Notes: generated by a model not told the origin, from the sequence alone. 64,000 nt of DNA from Aquilutibacter rugosus (GCF_036541335.1 NZ_JAZHBO010000001.1:620001-684000), one strand, 5' to 3'. Numbered from the stretch's first letter, positions 18,783 through 26,782 are shown. A program made the numbers and translations.

Positions 18783-19175
18783 TCAGGCCTTGGTGCGGCG
18801 GTTGGCCAACCAGGTATCCAGGCTCAGGGCGCCCGGGCCGTTAGCGGCCAGAATCAGGAAGCCACCGGCCATCGCGAAGTTCTTGAAGAAGTTGATGAAC
18901 TGGGCTTGATCGCCCAACTGGTTGTGGAAAATCAGTGCAGCGACCACCGAGAAGCCGGCCAGTGCAAGAGCGATCCAGCGGGTGAACAGGCCAAAGGCAA
19001 TGGCGAGGCCGCCCAGCAGTTCCAGCGCGACGACCAGCGGCAGCAGCTGCCCCGGGACACCCATCGAGGCCAATTAGCCTTGGGTCGCTTCGTAGCCGCC
19101 GATCTTGCTCCACCCGGAGAGAATGAAGATTAGGGAGAGCAGAATACGGCCTGCCAGGTTCAATGCGTTGTTCAT
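18783..19175 (-). pseudogene. DoxX-family membrane protein with an in-frame stop
   Basis: The frame from ATG 19175 (MNNALNLAGRILLSLIFILS...) reads 33 codons, then meets TAA at 19074-19076, and continues in the same frame as LASMGVPGQLLPLVVALELL to the stop at 18783. Joined, the 130 codons are a normal DoxX protein with four membrane segments. The stop falls where the family usually has a Tyr before a hydrophobic residue (the motif looks like GY-x-ASMG), so a TAC-to-TAA change is likely. Translation could restart at TTG 19073, giving a protein lacking the first helix. DoxX proteins often accompany redox enzymes; this gene precedes the dioxygenase. Confidence 0.75.
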
Positions 19176-19237
19176 GTTTTCGAGTCCTTATGACAGTTGG
19201 GTAGCCGTTGTTCCTAGCCATGAGCACTACTATATAC

Positions 19238-19285
19238 ATGCAACAGTTCATAATAAACTGTCGCAATTGCTACATATTGTTGCAT
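19238..19285. promoter_or_regulatory. Nested inverted repeats upstream of doxX (candidate operator)
   Basis: Outer arms ATGCAACA (19238-19245) and TGTTGCAT (19278-19285) enclose a second inverted repeat ACAGTT-7-AACTGT (19243-19261). The region is AT-rich in a GC-rich neighbourhood and lies about 60-110 bases upstream of the doxX start, as expected for a regulator-bound promoter. Which protein binds is unknown; the broken LuxR-type gene nearby is one candidate. Confidence 0.5.
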
Positions 19286-19296
19286 TAGTGAAACGA

Positions 19297-20261
19297 TCAA
19301 CAAGGGGTAGCGACGCTCCCGGTAACTGCCGGCGCGGCCGAAGTCGGTGCTTTCGGCGCGACGCGCCAAATGGTGTTGGCCAGGTCATCGGCAATCAGCA
19401 AGGCACCACGCGGATCCACGGCTACGCCCACCGGGCGTCCCATAGTACCGCCCTTGCCATACGGGAATCCGGACGCAAAATCGATCGGTTCACCGACCGG
19501 CTTGCCATCGCGAAACTGCACAAACACCACCTTGTCCGGATCCTGCGGTTGCACGCGGGTATCTACATTTTGGCCGAAGTAGCTATACGGCCAGCCGTAG
19601 AACGCCCCTTCGCGTACTGAGGTCAGATAGTCCGGCACCAGGTTCGGACCGAGTTCGTCGCGTTCGTTGGCCACCGCCCACAGCATGCCCGTGCCCGGTT
19701 GAATGGCCAGTGCCGTCGGATTGCGTAAACCCGTGGCGAAGGCACGGTGGGCGCCGGTCGCCGCATCCACTTCCCAGACCATGGCGCGGTTCTCCTCGGC
19801 GTCGAGACCGCGTTCGGTGATGTTGCTGTTGGAGCCGATCCCGACATAGAGGTGTTTGCCATCGGCGCTGGCTGTCAGCGCCTTGGTCCAGTGGTGATTG
19901 ATGCGCGAAGGTAGCTCCGTCACCGTCACCGGTTTATCGGCCGCCTTGGTCTGGCCATCGGAATACGTGAATTTCACCAGCGCACCTTGGTTGGCCACGA
20001 ACAGCGTGTTGCCGATTAGCGCCAGGCCGTAAGGGGCATCGAGATTGTCGGCAAAGACAATGCGGAAGGCATAGCTGCCGTCGCCCTTGGTATCGCGCGG
20101 CAGGGTGATGCGGTTGCCGCTCTTGACCGAGGTGTTGCCTTTGGCCTTGAGCGTGCCGGCGATGAAGTCCTTGGGCCGGAGTTTGGGTGCGTGGCCGCCA
20201 GCGTCGCAGCGACAGCCAATGCCATCAAGGTAGGACGGAGCGTTCTGAATGAGGTGCTCAT
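19297..20261 (-). pseudogene. PQQ-dependent sugar (sorbosone-type) dehydrogenase, internally deleted and frameshifted
   Basis: Recognisable segments of a sorbosone dehydrogenase-like beta-propeller remain: NRITLPRDTKGDG, DAPYGLALIGNTLFVANQGA, the NHHWTKAL segment, GSNSNITERG, ATGLRNPTALAIQP, VPDYLTSVREGAFYGWPYSY and GRPVGVAVDPRGALLIADD. The ATG at 20261 starts a signal peptide (MSTSFRTLRPTLMALAVAAT), but the frame must shift by one base near 20180-20200 to reach the propeller. About 100 residues usual after the signal peptide are missing. In the middle QPQDPD runs straight into KVVFVQFRDG, skipping about 60 residues (the usual HTASLGLAFY region). The product is about 320 codons instead of about 430. 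It is almost certainly non-functional. Confidence 0.75.
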
Positions 20262-20683
20262 GCGTGGTCTCCTTTGTTGCTCGAGGTCAGGCCCAGCCAC
20301 GTCGCGGCGATCGCCAGAATCAGCGTCACGAGCGACAGTGTGAGGCCGGTGGGCATGGTGCCCTAGGCGTCGCGTGCATGGACAAAGGAATTGACCGTGC
20401 CGGTAATCGCCGTGGCCAGCAAGGTCACAAAGAACAGCCAAAATCGCGTGCTGCGGGATTTCGCTTGGACGATGCCCTGTCCCAGGGCCCAAAAGCCCGC
20501 CACCGCGGTGAACAGGAGTGCTGCCACCAGCAACCAGGCCGCAAAGTTCAGCCACTGGATTTGGGCCGACGTGAAGTATTGCCAGTCACTCAGAGTGGCA
20601 GCGGCGAAAAACGGTGCCACCGCGGACAACGCGTAGGCCTGTAGTGGATGCAGCATCGGACGGTCCCGGTACGCAGCGTTCAT
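20258..20683 (-). pseudogene. DUF2231-family membrane protein with in-frame amber codon
   Basis: From ATG 20683 the frame encodes four hydrophobic segments typical of DUF2231 proteins (LHPLQAYALSAVAPFFAAAT, IQWLNFAAWLLVAALLF and so on) up to VHARDA. It then meets TAG at 20363-20365. The same frame continues GTMPTGLTLSLVTLILAIAA to a TGA that overlaps the dehydrogenase start (ATGA). Family members usually read HARDAW at this spot, so TGG-to-TAG is the likely change. The last helix is lost in the truncated product. A DUF2231/sorbosone-dehydrogenase pair is a common neighbour set. An in-frame TTG at 20716 is a less likely start. Confidence 0.72.
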
Positions 20684-20725
20684 GGCGTCTTTCTCGGTGA
20701 ATTGCGAATCTTTCAACTTAGCTCG

Positions 20726-21358
20726 TCAGTCAGTAAGTTCAAGTGTGCGCCGTTCGCTGACATCGGCCAGGTCGTGCATGCGTTGCACGGTCGCACCGAG
20801 CGCGGCCGCCATGGGTATTTGCCGATCCGTAAAGATGCGTGCAAGGGATTCGTAGTACTGCAAAGTGCCATCGCGCTTGGCGGTGAAGCGTTGAAACACC
20901 TTAGTGCCAACCGATGGCGATTCCAGATCCTGCACGATGGATCGCGCATTGTGGAGTTTGTCGCAGCCGCTGACCAGCAAGGAGATCTCCGGTGCGATCT
21001 TGAGGTGGTCGAGGTAGGTGAGTTTTCGGTGCAGCCAGTCGGCCCGCTTGGCTTCGGGGCTGGCGTGGCTGGCCTTTGCTGCTGCGGTGCCGTCGGTACA
21101 GTCACTGACGATGGCGGCTACCGTGTCACCAAAACGTTCGCGAATGATCGCCTCGTGTTCTTCACCGCAGTCCTCGAGCACGTCGTGCAGAAGTCCGGCG
21201 ATGGCCTGATCCTCGGTGCCGCCGTATTCCAGCACATAACCGGCAACACCGAGCAGGTGATACAGGTAGGGAATGTTCGTGCCCGTGCGTATTTGGCCAT
21301 CATGCGCGGCGCGGGCGTATTCGACGGCTTCCGAGAAGCGCTTGGTTACTTGAGTCAT
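20726..21358 (-). CDS. HD-domain hydrolase related to RelA/SpoT and MESH1
   Basis: A 210-residue protein with an HD phosphohydrolase fold. The likely metal ligands are His34, His58-Asp59 (AGLLHDVLED) and Asp133 (SGCDKLHNA), spaced as in SpoT hydrolase domains and small alarmone hydrolases such as MESH1. No synthetase or TGS domain follows, so it would only hydrolyse, perhaps (p)ppGpp; this is inference from the fold. The start is supported by GGAG 9 bases upstream. It has a 410-base gene-free leader and is convergent with nothing; the broken DUF2231 gene follows on the same strand 42 bases away. Confidence 0.75.
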   Translation of the reverse strand: MTQVTKRFSEAVEYARAAHDGQIRTGTNIPYLYHLLGVAGYVLEYGGTEDQAIAGLLHDVLEDCGEEHEAIIRERFGDTVAAIVSDCTDGTAAAKASHASPEAKRADWLHRKLTYLDHLKIAPEISLLVSGCDKLHNARSIVQDLESPSVGTKVFQRFTAKRDGTLQYYESLARIFTDRQIPMAAALGATVQRMHDLADVSERRTLELTD

Positions 21359-21769
21359 GTTGTATCTCCTTCAAAGTTTGAGGGACAGCTGGTGGTACTG
21401 CATCGCGTTCGCGATTCGTGTGACCGCCACACTCGGCGGTCTCCGGGCTCGCAGGCGAGCCAGGGTATTCGGTAAAACGTTGGGCCATGCAGCGCATGAC
21501 CGGTGGTCATCTTTTAAAGCTAGGGGTGGGGATTTTGTTCAACTCCGGCAGCTGCCTGATCGCGGTGATGCTCTGCGATGGGTGTGCTGGAGGAAAGCGG
21601 TCTAAATCGTTCCAGACCTTGCGCGGAAACCGTTGCGGATTCCGGCGGTGCGGGCTTTGTGGCCGACGTAATCATTATACCGCGGATAGGTTGCCAGGGT
21701 GCGCCGGGAGTGAGTATTTGCTCTGATCACATATGCGTTAGGTGCGGGGCAGCGGGGATGCAAATTCCG
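21359..21769. other. 411-bp gene-free region upstream of the HD-hydrolase gene
   Basis: No credible gene is seen on either strand. It contains two adjacent hairpins (GACCGCC/GGCGGTC at 21422-21441 and GGCTCG/CGAGCC at 21446-21461). On the minus strand there is a weak promoter candidate (TTGAAC at 21537-21542, 18-base spacer, TTTAAA at 21513-21518) and a TATAAT-like box further up in the sequence ATTATACC near 21674-21682. It is probably the 5' leader and promoter of the HD gene plus the end of hipA. Confidence 0.4.
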
Positions 21770-23005
21770 TCAGCGGTCAGGATCGATGACGGCATGCATG
21801 AGGGAGACTTCGTGGCGTTGGGCGCCCAGCCGCTTTGCCAAGTCCGGCCAGTTGCGTATTGCCGCGCGAATATCTTCGACGATGGCTTGGGCCGCGTCGG
21901 CGCTTAGTCGGAAATAAGCGTGTTGCGCGATCAAGATTGAAGTGTCGGGTGTCGGATCGGCTTCGTTCAATGCCAACACATGCACATCCTTGTCCGGGTT
22001 CGGATTGACATCGAATGCAGGAGCCAGCGTCCATCCGGTTGGTGCACGGAGGAAACCGTGGTTACGCAAGTGGTCGTCTCGGTTGCCGACCAGCACGTTG
22101 AAGACCGCTCGGCGGAACAGCTCTTTCAGTCCAGACTGCACGCTTTCTGCCGCCCCGTTGTCTTGCACTGCCATGGCCAGATCCAAGTAACTGGCACCTT
22201 CACTCTCCAGATCGAGTAGGGTCTTGGCTGATGCGTACATCCGCCGATGTATGCCCTCGCGGTCGAAACGCTTGGCCGCGTAGGTATGACCTCGGTCGGA
22301 CAGCGACAGCATCCGGGCCTCAGGCACGTCGATGCCCGCTGCGAGGGACAACTGATGGGTCACGAACTCCCACAGGCCGACATCGATCCGGTCTTCGGCG
22401 GAGGGGAACTTGGCCAGCCAGAACTGGCCTTGCTCATCGACGAAACTGGCCTTGGGCCGCGCGCCACCAAGTGAGCCGCCAGGCACCAGCAATTGCCGAA
22501 TCTGTTTATCGAGAAGTTCTCCGGTGCCTTGTTCAACCATTCGGGCCGCTTCCTCCAATTCCCGCAATGACGGAGCCGGTGGGGCGCTGGGTCGGAGAGA
22601 CGCTGCATAGGCGTCTTCGTTCGGATCGCGCAGACGTAGTGCCCCCAAGCGGGTACCGTCATCCACGCCAACTAAATAGTCCCAGGCACGCAGCGCACGA
22701 GGCGGCCGTCCCTGCTCGCGCGCATCAATGGTTTCGCGTCGGTCCATTAGCAACCTGCCCCAGCGATCGGGCGAACAGTCCTGGAAGATACCCGGTGGTT
22801 GCGAGGGGTTGTGCGCGTGAAAAGGACCCTCGTGGAGTGGAAGCAACGGCTCGATTGCAAAAGCACGTGCGTCGGCCAGCCATGCCGTGTCGTATTCGAA
22901 ACGGATCACGTCTCCACGTCTGCCCACATCCTGGAACAGCCAGCCGACGCGCGAGGGAATTGCCACGATCGATGTATCGTCGAGATAGACCTCGATCCGG
23001 TTCAC
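21770..23005 (-). CDS. hipA: HipA-family serine/threonine kinase toxin
   Basis: HipA toxins phosphorylate a tRNA synthetase (GltX in E. coli) and slow growth. This 411-residue protein has an N-terminal Couple_hipA domain and a kinase domain with the glycine-rich loop GGSLGGARPK at about 176-185 (Ser178 is a candidate self-phosphorylation site), the nucleotide Lys199 (WLAKF), the catalytic NRDDHLRNHGF at 308-318 and the metal-binding Asp332 in AFDVNPNP. All catalytic residues look intact. It starts 2 bases after hipB, so the pair is one operon. Its cellular target is not shown by sequence. Confidence 0.9.
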   Translation of the reverse strand: MNRIEVYLDDTSIVAIPSRVGWLFQDVGRRGDVIRFEYDTAWLADARAFAIEPLLPLHEGPFHAHNPSQPPGIFQDCSPDRWGRLLMDRRETIDAREQGRPPRALRAWDYLVGVDDGTRLGALRLRDPNEDAYAASLRPSAPPAPSLRELEEAARMVEQGTGELLDKQIRQLLVPGGSLGGARPKASFVDEQGQFWLAKFPSAEDRIDVGLWEFVTHQLSLAAGIDVPEARMLSLSDRGHTYAAKRFDREGIHRRMYASAKTLLDLESEGASYLDLAMAVQDNGAAESVQSGLKELFRRAVFNVLVGNRDDHLRNHGFLRAPTGWTLAPAFDVNPNPDKDVHVLALNEADPTPDTSILIAQHAYFRLSADAAQAIVEDIRAAIRNWPDLAKRLGAQRHEVSLMHAVIDPDR

Positions 23006-23007
23006 CC

Positions 23008-23346
23008 CTATTCCCTCACCGGCGTCGTCGACGCCTTCCTTGAAGTACGGCGACGAGGCTGCCTCAGTTCATTGTCCTGCAACTCGCGCCCCAGTTCGTC
23101 CTGCGCGGCGAGCTTGTCGATGTCTTGCGCCAAGCCAAGCACCTGCAACACTCGCACCACGGTGGCCAGGCTGGTGCTGGGATCGCCTGATTCAAGCTTC
23201 CGTAGCGTGGGCAAGGTGACCCCTACGCGTTCTGCCAACACCGCTTGGGTCAACTTCCGCCGAAGTCTTGCCGCGCGCAGTCGGTCGCCGAGTGCGGCAA
23301 GCTGGCCTCGGTGGCGGGGATGTGTTGGTGGCGTTACTCTCGGCAT
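23008..23346 (-). CDS. hipB: HipB-like antitoxin, XRE-family HTH
   Basis: A 112-residue DNA-binding protein. A helix-turn-helix of the XRE type spans about residues 20-75 (LRAARLRRKLTQAVLAERVG, VTLPTLRKLESG). The basic C-terminal tail is longer than in E. coli HipB and may be the HipA-contacting or proteolysis-sensitive part. It lies just before hipA and directly behind a large AT-rich inverted repeat, consistent with autoregulation by the HipBA complex. Confidence 0.85.
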   Translation of the reverse strand: MPRVTPPTHPRHRGQLAALGDRLRAARLRRKLTQAVLAERVGVTLPTLRKLESGDPSTSLATVVRVLQVLGLAQDIDKLAAQDELGRELQDNELRQPRRRTSRKASTTPVRE

Positions 23347-23348
23347 AA

Positions 23349-23391
23349 AAAATATAATTACCTTTTATCGAGCAAAAAGCAACTATATTTT
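23349..23391 (-). promoter_or_regulatory. Inverted-repeat operator/promoter of hipBA
   Basis: Two 20-base arms (23349-23368 and 23372-23391) with a 3-base spacer match at 15 of 20 positions; all five mismatches are transitions. The repeat begins 2 bases before the hipB start codon and is very AT-rich (TATAATTA, AACTATATTTT), so it probably contains the promoter and covers the operator bound by HipB. Confidence 0.6.
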
Positions 23392-23448
23392 CTATTTTGA
23401 TGAATTCTAGCGCACGCTCGCGATGCTCGCGCAACCTGCGGTTGTCCG

Positions 23449-23494
23449 CCAAGGGGCATCCTGCCCTTGGCTCGAACCCCCTCGTCGGGGGTTC
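23449..23494. repeat. Two tandem hairpins between hipB and tRNA-Arg
   Basis: CCAAGGG-8-CCCTTGG (23449-23470) is followed by GAACCCCC-5-GGGGGTTC (23474-23494), both perfect. The second contains GGGGGTTCG, the same as the T-arm of the adjacent tRNA-Arg. They may be remains of a tRNA-targeted insertion or simply RNA structure. Confidence 0.45.
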
Positions 23495-23515
23495 GTCATC
23501 CTCCGCGCAGCCAAT

Positions 23516-23543
23516 AAAAAAGTCCCCGAAGGGGGACTTTTTT
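23516..23543. terminator. Bidirectional terminator next to tRNA-Arg
   Basis: A stem AGTCCCC / GGGGACT flanked by A and T tracts (23516-23543) can end transcription in either direction. On the minus strand it lies 4 bases after the tRNA-Arg 3' end. Confidence 0.8.
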
Positions 23544-23547
23544 GTAT

Positions 23548-23624
23548 TGGCGCGCCTGGAGGGATTCGAACCCCCGACCAATGGCTTCGGAAGCCACTAC
23601 TCTATCCGGCTGAGCTACAGGCGC
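23548..23624 (-). tRNA. tRNA-Arg (anticodon CCG)
   Basis: The minus-strand sequence begins GCGCCTGTAGCTCAGCC and folds into a cloverleaf. The acceptor stem GCGCCTG pairs with CAGGCGC. The anticodon loop TTCCGAA gives anticodon CCG (reads CGG). The T-arm contains GGGGGTTCGAATCCC, the discriminator is G and CCA is encoded. The length is 77 bases with CCA. A minus-strand TAAAAT box lies at 23638-23643, a good distance for its promoter. Confidence 0.95.
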
Positions 23625-23723
23625 TGAATAGCGAGCTATTTTAGCCCGAATTCCGCGATGGCGCTGTTGGCAGCGACGAAATGACGCTGCCGGGGCGTGC
23701 TTGCGCGCCATTTCGCACAAGCT

Positions 23724-25799
23724 TTAAGCCGAGAGGTGCTCCAGCGCCGCGACGCCGCCCAGCGTGTCGCTCAGTTGCAGCAGCAGAGCCCAGCGGTTGC
23801 GGCGCACGTCCATGTCGTCGGCATTGACCATGACGCCGTCAAAGAACGCATCGACGGTGGGACGCAGCGAGGCCAGACGCGTCAGCACGCCCACGTAATC
23901 GCGCGAGTCGAGCAGCGGTTCGACCTCGGCCTGGGCTGTGCGCAGTGCACTGAACAGGTCGCGCTCGGCGGCTTCGGTGAGCAGGTCCTCACGCACCGAG
24001 GTGGCGATCGGCTCTTCGACCTTGCGCAGAATGTTACGCGCACGCTTGTTGGCGGCGGCCAGAGCCGGCGCCGCGTCCATGCCGGCAAATTCGCCGACGG
24101 CCTGCAGACGCTTGGCGAAATCAGGCAATGAATCGTGCGGGACGGCGTTGACGGCCTCGAATTGCGAAGCGGTCACGCCGCGATCGGCAAAATACGCGCG
24201 CAGTCGGTCGTACACGAACTGCGTAATGTCGTAGCTCGAGAGATCATCGGGAAGGGCGATGGGTTGCAGCGCCACGGCGCGCTCGATCCACTCGTGCAGC
24301 AACAGCTCGTGCTCGCCTTGCAGCAAGGTACGAGCCAGGCCGAGCGACTGGCGACGCAGTGCGAAGGGATCCTTGTTGCCGGTCGGGCGCAGGCCCGCCG
24401 CAAAACCGCCGGCGAGCGTGTCGAGACGATCGGCGATGGCCAGTACTTGGCCCAGACGCGACGGTGCGATGTCATCACCGGCATTGCGCGGCATGTAGAT
24501 TTCATCGAGCGCGGCGGCCACGGTGGGGTCTTCGCCCTGGTGCAAGGCGTAATGACGACCGGCGATGCCTTGCAGTTCCGGGAACTCGTTGACCATGCGC
24601 GACTGCAGATCGGCCTTGCTCAAAGCCGCGGCGCGCTTGGCAAGATCGGCATCGACACCGAGCAACGGCGCCAGTTCGGCCGCCAGAATGCCAACGCGAG
24701 CAGCCTTGTCGGCCACCGTGCCGAGCTTGGCCTGATAGGTCACCGTGCTCAGGCCTTCGTTGATGGACCACAAGCCTTGCTTGCGGTCCTCGTCAAAGAA
24801 GAACTTGGCATCGGCAAAACGCGGACGGATCACGCGCTCGTAGCCCTTGCGAATCTGGGTCACATCGCGCGATTCGATATTGGCGGTGCCAATGAAATGC
24901 GAGCTCAGCCGGCCCTGCGCGTCGAGCACGGGGAAAAACTTCTGATTCGCTTCCATGGTTTCGATCAGCGCTTCCTGCGGAACTTCAAGGAATTCCGGTT
25001 CGAAGGCGCAACGGACCGCCGATGGCCATTCCGTCAGTGCCACCACTTGGGCCACGATCGAAGGCTCGAGTCGCACCTGACCGTCCACCTCTTGCGCCAG
25101 CCGGGTCGCCTGTTCGACGATGCGCTGTTCGCGCTCGGCCGGATCGACCAGCACATGCGCGCCGCGCAGGGCAGCGACATATTGAGTGGGCTCGGCAATG
25201 ACGACATCGCCTTCGTGCATGAAGCGATGGCCGCGCGAGATGCGATCGCTGCTAACACCAAGCAGAGACATCGGCACGACCTCGCTGCCGAGCAGCGCGA
25301 CCAGCCAATGCACCGGGCGCGAAAAACTGTAAGCGTGGGCACCCCAGCGCATGGGCTTGGGGATCGGCATGCCGGCAACGGCCTTGGCGAAGATCTCGGG
25401 TAGCAGGGCCGCAGTGGCCTGACCGGCCTTGTCGGCACGGTACACAAAGCGCTCGCCCTTGTTGTCGGTGGTGCGCTCCAGCGCGGCCCACTCGATGCCG
25501 TTCTTGGCGGCAAAACCCTGCAGCGCCTTGGTCGGCTGACCGTCGGCATCCAGAGCAATATTCAGATACGGGCCGAGCAGTTCGACGCGTTGATCGGCCT
25601 GCGACAGCGCGACCGAAGGCAGCAACACCGCCAGACGGCGCGGGGAATGCAGCGGTTTGGCGCCGGTGTCGTCCACTTCGATGCCGGCAGCGCGCAGGCC
25701 GCCGAGAATGCCTTCGTAAAAGGCGGAAGCCAGTTCCGGCAGAGCGTGCATCGGCAGTTCTTCGGTGCCGAGTTCAATCAGTAATGGCACGCGGCTCAT
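23724..25799 (-). CDS. glyS: glycyl-tRNA synthetase beta subunit
   Basis: GlyS is the large subunit of the bacterial alpha2beta2 glycyl-tRNA synthetase and binds tRNA-Gly. The 691-residue length is normal. Typical segments are MSRVPLLIELGTEELP at the start, RGHRFMHEG near 190, the ANQKFFPVLD region near 280 and the HD-like part around residues 420-460. It overlaps glyQ by 4 bases (ATGA), so the subunits are translationally coupled. The C-terminal anticodon-binding domain is complete. Confidence 0.96.
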   Translation of the reverse strand: MSRVPLLIELGTEELPMHALPELASAFYEGILGGLRAAGIEVDDTGAKPLHSPRRLAVLLPSVALSQADQRVELLGPYLNIALDADGQPTKALQGFAAKNGIEWAALERTTDNKGERFVYRADKAGQATAALLPEIFAKAVAGMPIPKPMRWGAHAYSFSRPVHWLVALLGSEVVPMSLLGVSSDRISRGHRFMHEGDVVIAEPTQYVAALRGAHVLVDPAEREQRIVEQATRLAQEVDGQVRLEPSIVAQVVALTEWPSAVRCAFEPEFLEVPQEALIETMEANQKFFPVLDAQGRLSSHFIGTANIESRDVTQIRKGYERVIRPRFADAKFFFDEDRKQGLWSINEGLSTVTYQAKLGTVADKAARVGILAAELAPLLGVDADLAKRAAALSKADLQSRMVNEFPELQGIAGRHYALHQGEDPTVAAALDEIYMPRNAGDDIAPSRLGQVLAIADRLDTLAGGFAAGLRPTGNKDPFALRRQSLGLARTLLQGEHELLLHEWIERAVALQPIALPDDLSSYDITQFVYDRLRAYFADRGVTASQFEAVNAVPHDSLPDFAKRLQAVGEFAGMDAAPALAAANKRARNILRKVEEPIATSVREDLLTEAAERDLFSALRTAQAEVEPLLDSRDYVGVLTRLASLRPTVDAFFDGVMVNADDMDVRRNRWALLLQLSDTLGGVAALEHLSA

Positions 25800-26713
25800 G
25801 CGGCCACCTCCGATTTGGGGGCATTGGGAAAGCTAAGTTTCTCGCGCTGTTCGTAGTAGGCCTGGGCCACGCCCTGCGACAGCTTGCGCACGCGCAGAAT
25901 GTAGCGCTGACGTTCGGTCACGGAGATGGCGCGACGAGCATCGAGCAGGTTGAACGCGTGCGAGGCCTTGGTCACCTGCTCGTATGCAGGCAGGGGCAAG
26001 CCCGCTTCGATGAGTTTGTTGGCTTCGGCTTCGCAGGCATCAAAGCGATGGAACATTTCGGCCACGTCGGCGTATTCAAAGTTGTACGTAGATTGTTCGA
26101 CTTCGTTCTGGTGATAGACATCGCCGTAGGTGACGGGGGTGCCATCGGGACCGTAAGTCCAAATCAGGTCGTAAACGTTGTCGCAGTTCTGCAGATACAT
26201 GCACAGGCGTTCGAGCCCGTAAGTGATCTCGCCGAGCACGGGGCGACATTCGAGACCGCCTGCCTGCTGAAAGTAGGTGAACTGCGTGACTTCCATGCCG
26301 TTGAGCCAGACCTCCCAGCCCAGGCCCCAGGCGCCTAGAGTAGGCGACTCCCAGTTGTCCTCGACCAGGCGCAGATCGTGCACCAGCGGATCAATGCCCA
26401 GTTCGCGCAGCGAGCCGAAATACAGCTCGACAATGTTGTCGGGCGACGGCTTCATCGCCACCTGGAACTGGTAGTAGCGCTGCAGGCGGTTGGGGTTCTC
26501 ACCGTAGCGACCATCGGTCGGGCGGCGCGAAGGCTGTACGTACGCGGCATTCCACGTCTCGGGGCCAATGGCCCGCAGAAAGGTGGCAGGGTGGAAGGTG
26601 CCCGCACCCACTTCGAGATCTAACGGCTGGATCAGCACGCAACCCTGACGGGCCCAATACGTGTTGAGGCGCAGGATCAGGTCCTGGAATGTCGGCGGCG
26701 TCTTGTCAGTCAT
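25796..26713 (-). CDS. glyQ: glycyl-tRNA synthetase alpha subunit
   Basis: The catalytic subunit that activates glycine with ATP. The 305-residue protein contains TFQDLILRLNTYWARQGCVL near the start, QPSRRPTDGRYGENPNRLQ near residue 80 and GWEVWLNGMEVTQFTYFQQ near 155, all hallmarks of GlyQ. It leads the glyQS operon and is divergent from the amidotransferase gene. Confidence 0.96.
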   Translation of the reverse strand: MTDKTPPTFQDLILRLNTYWARQGCVLIQPLDLEVGAGTFHPATFLRAIGPETWNAAYVQPSRRPTDGRYGENPNRLQRYYQFQVAMKPSPDNIVELYFGSLRELGIDPLVHDLRLVEDNWESPTLGAWGLGWEVWLNGMEVTQFTYFQQAGGLECRPVLGEITYGLERLCMYLQNCDNVYDLIWTYGPDGTPVTYGDVYHQNEVEQSTYNFEYADVAEMFHRFDACEAEANKLIEAGLPLPAYEQVTKASHAFNLLDARRAISVTERQRYILRVRKLSQGVAQAYYEQREKLSFPNAPKSEVAA

Positions 26714-26721
26714 AGCCCGTC

Positions 26722-26729
26722 ATTATAAT
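26722..26729. promoter_or_regulatory. Shared -10-like ATTATAAT between glyQ and the amidotransferase gene
   Basis: ATTATAAT gives a perfect TATAAT on the plus strand (26724-26729) and on the minus strand. On the plus strand TTGTCA at 26703-26708 could be the -35, with a short 15-base spacer. On the minus strand the box is only 9 bases from the glyQ start, so a leaderless transcript would be implied. The plus-strand use is more likely. Confidence 0.4.
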
Positions 26730-26782
26730 TCAGCGATATATTGAGCACATTCCTAAACTCTCAAAGTGATCGGCTGCAGCTC

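Noticed and set aside
23395..23581. Small coding frames overlapping the tRNA-Arg and its hairpins
   Set aside because: They run through tRNA and terminator sequence and look like the usual false frames near tRNAs.
24135..25403. A 422-codon plus-strand frame opposite glyS
   Set aside because: Shadow of glyS; no independent support.
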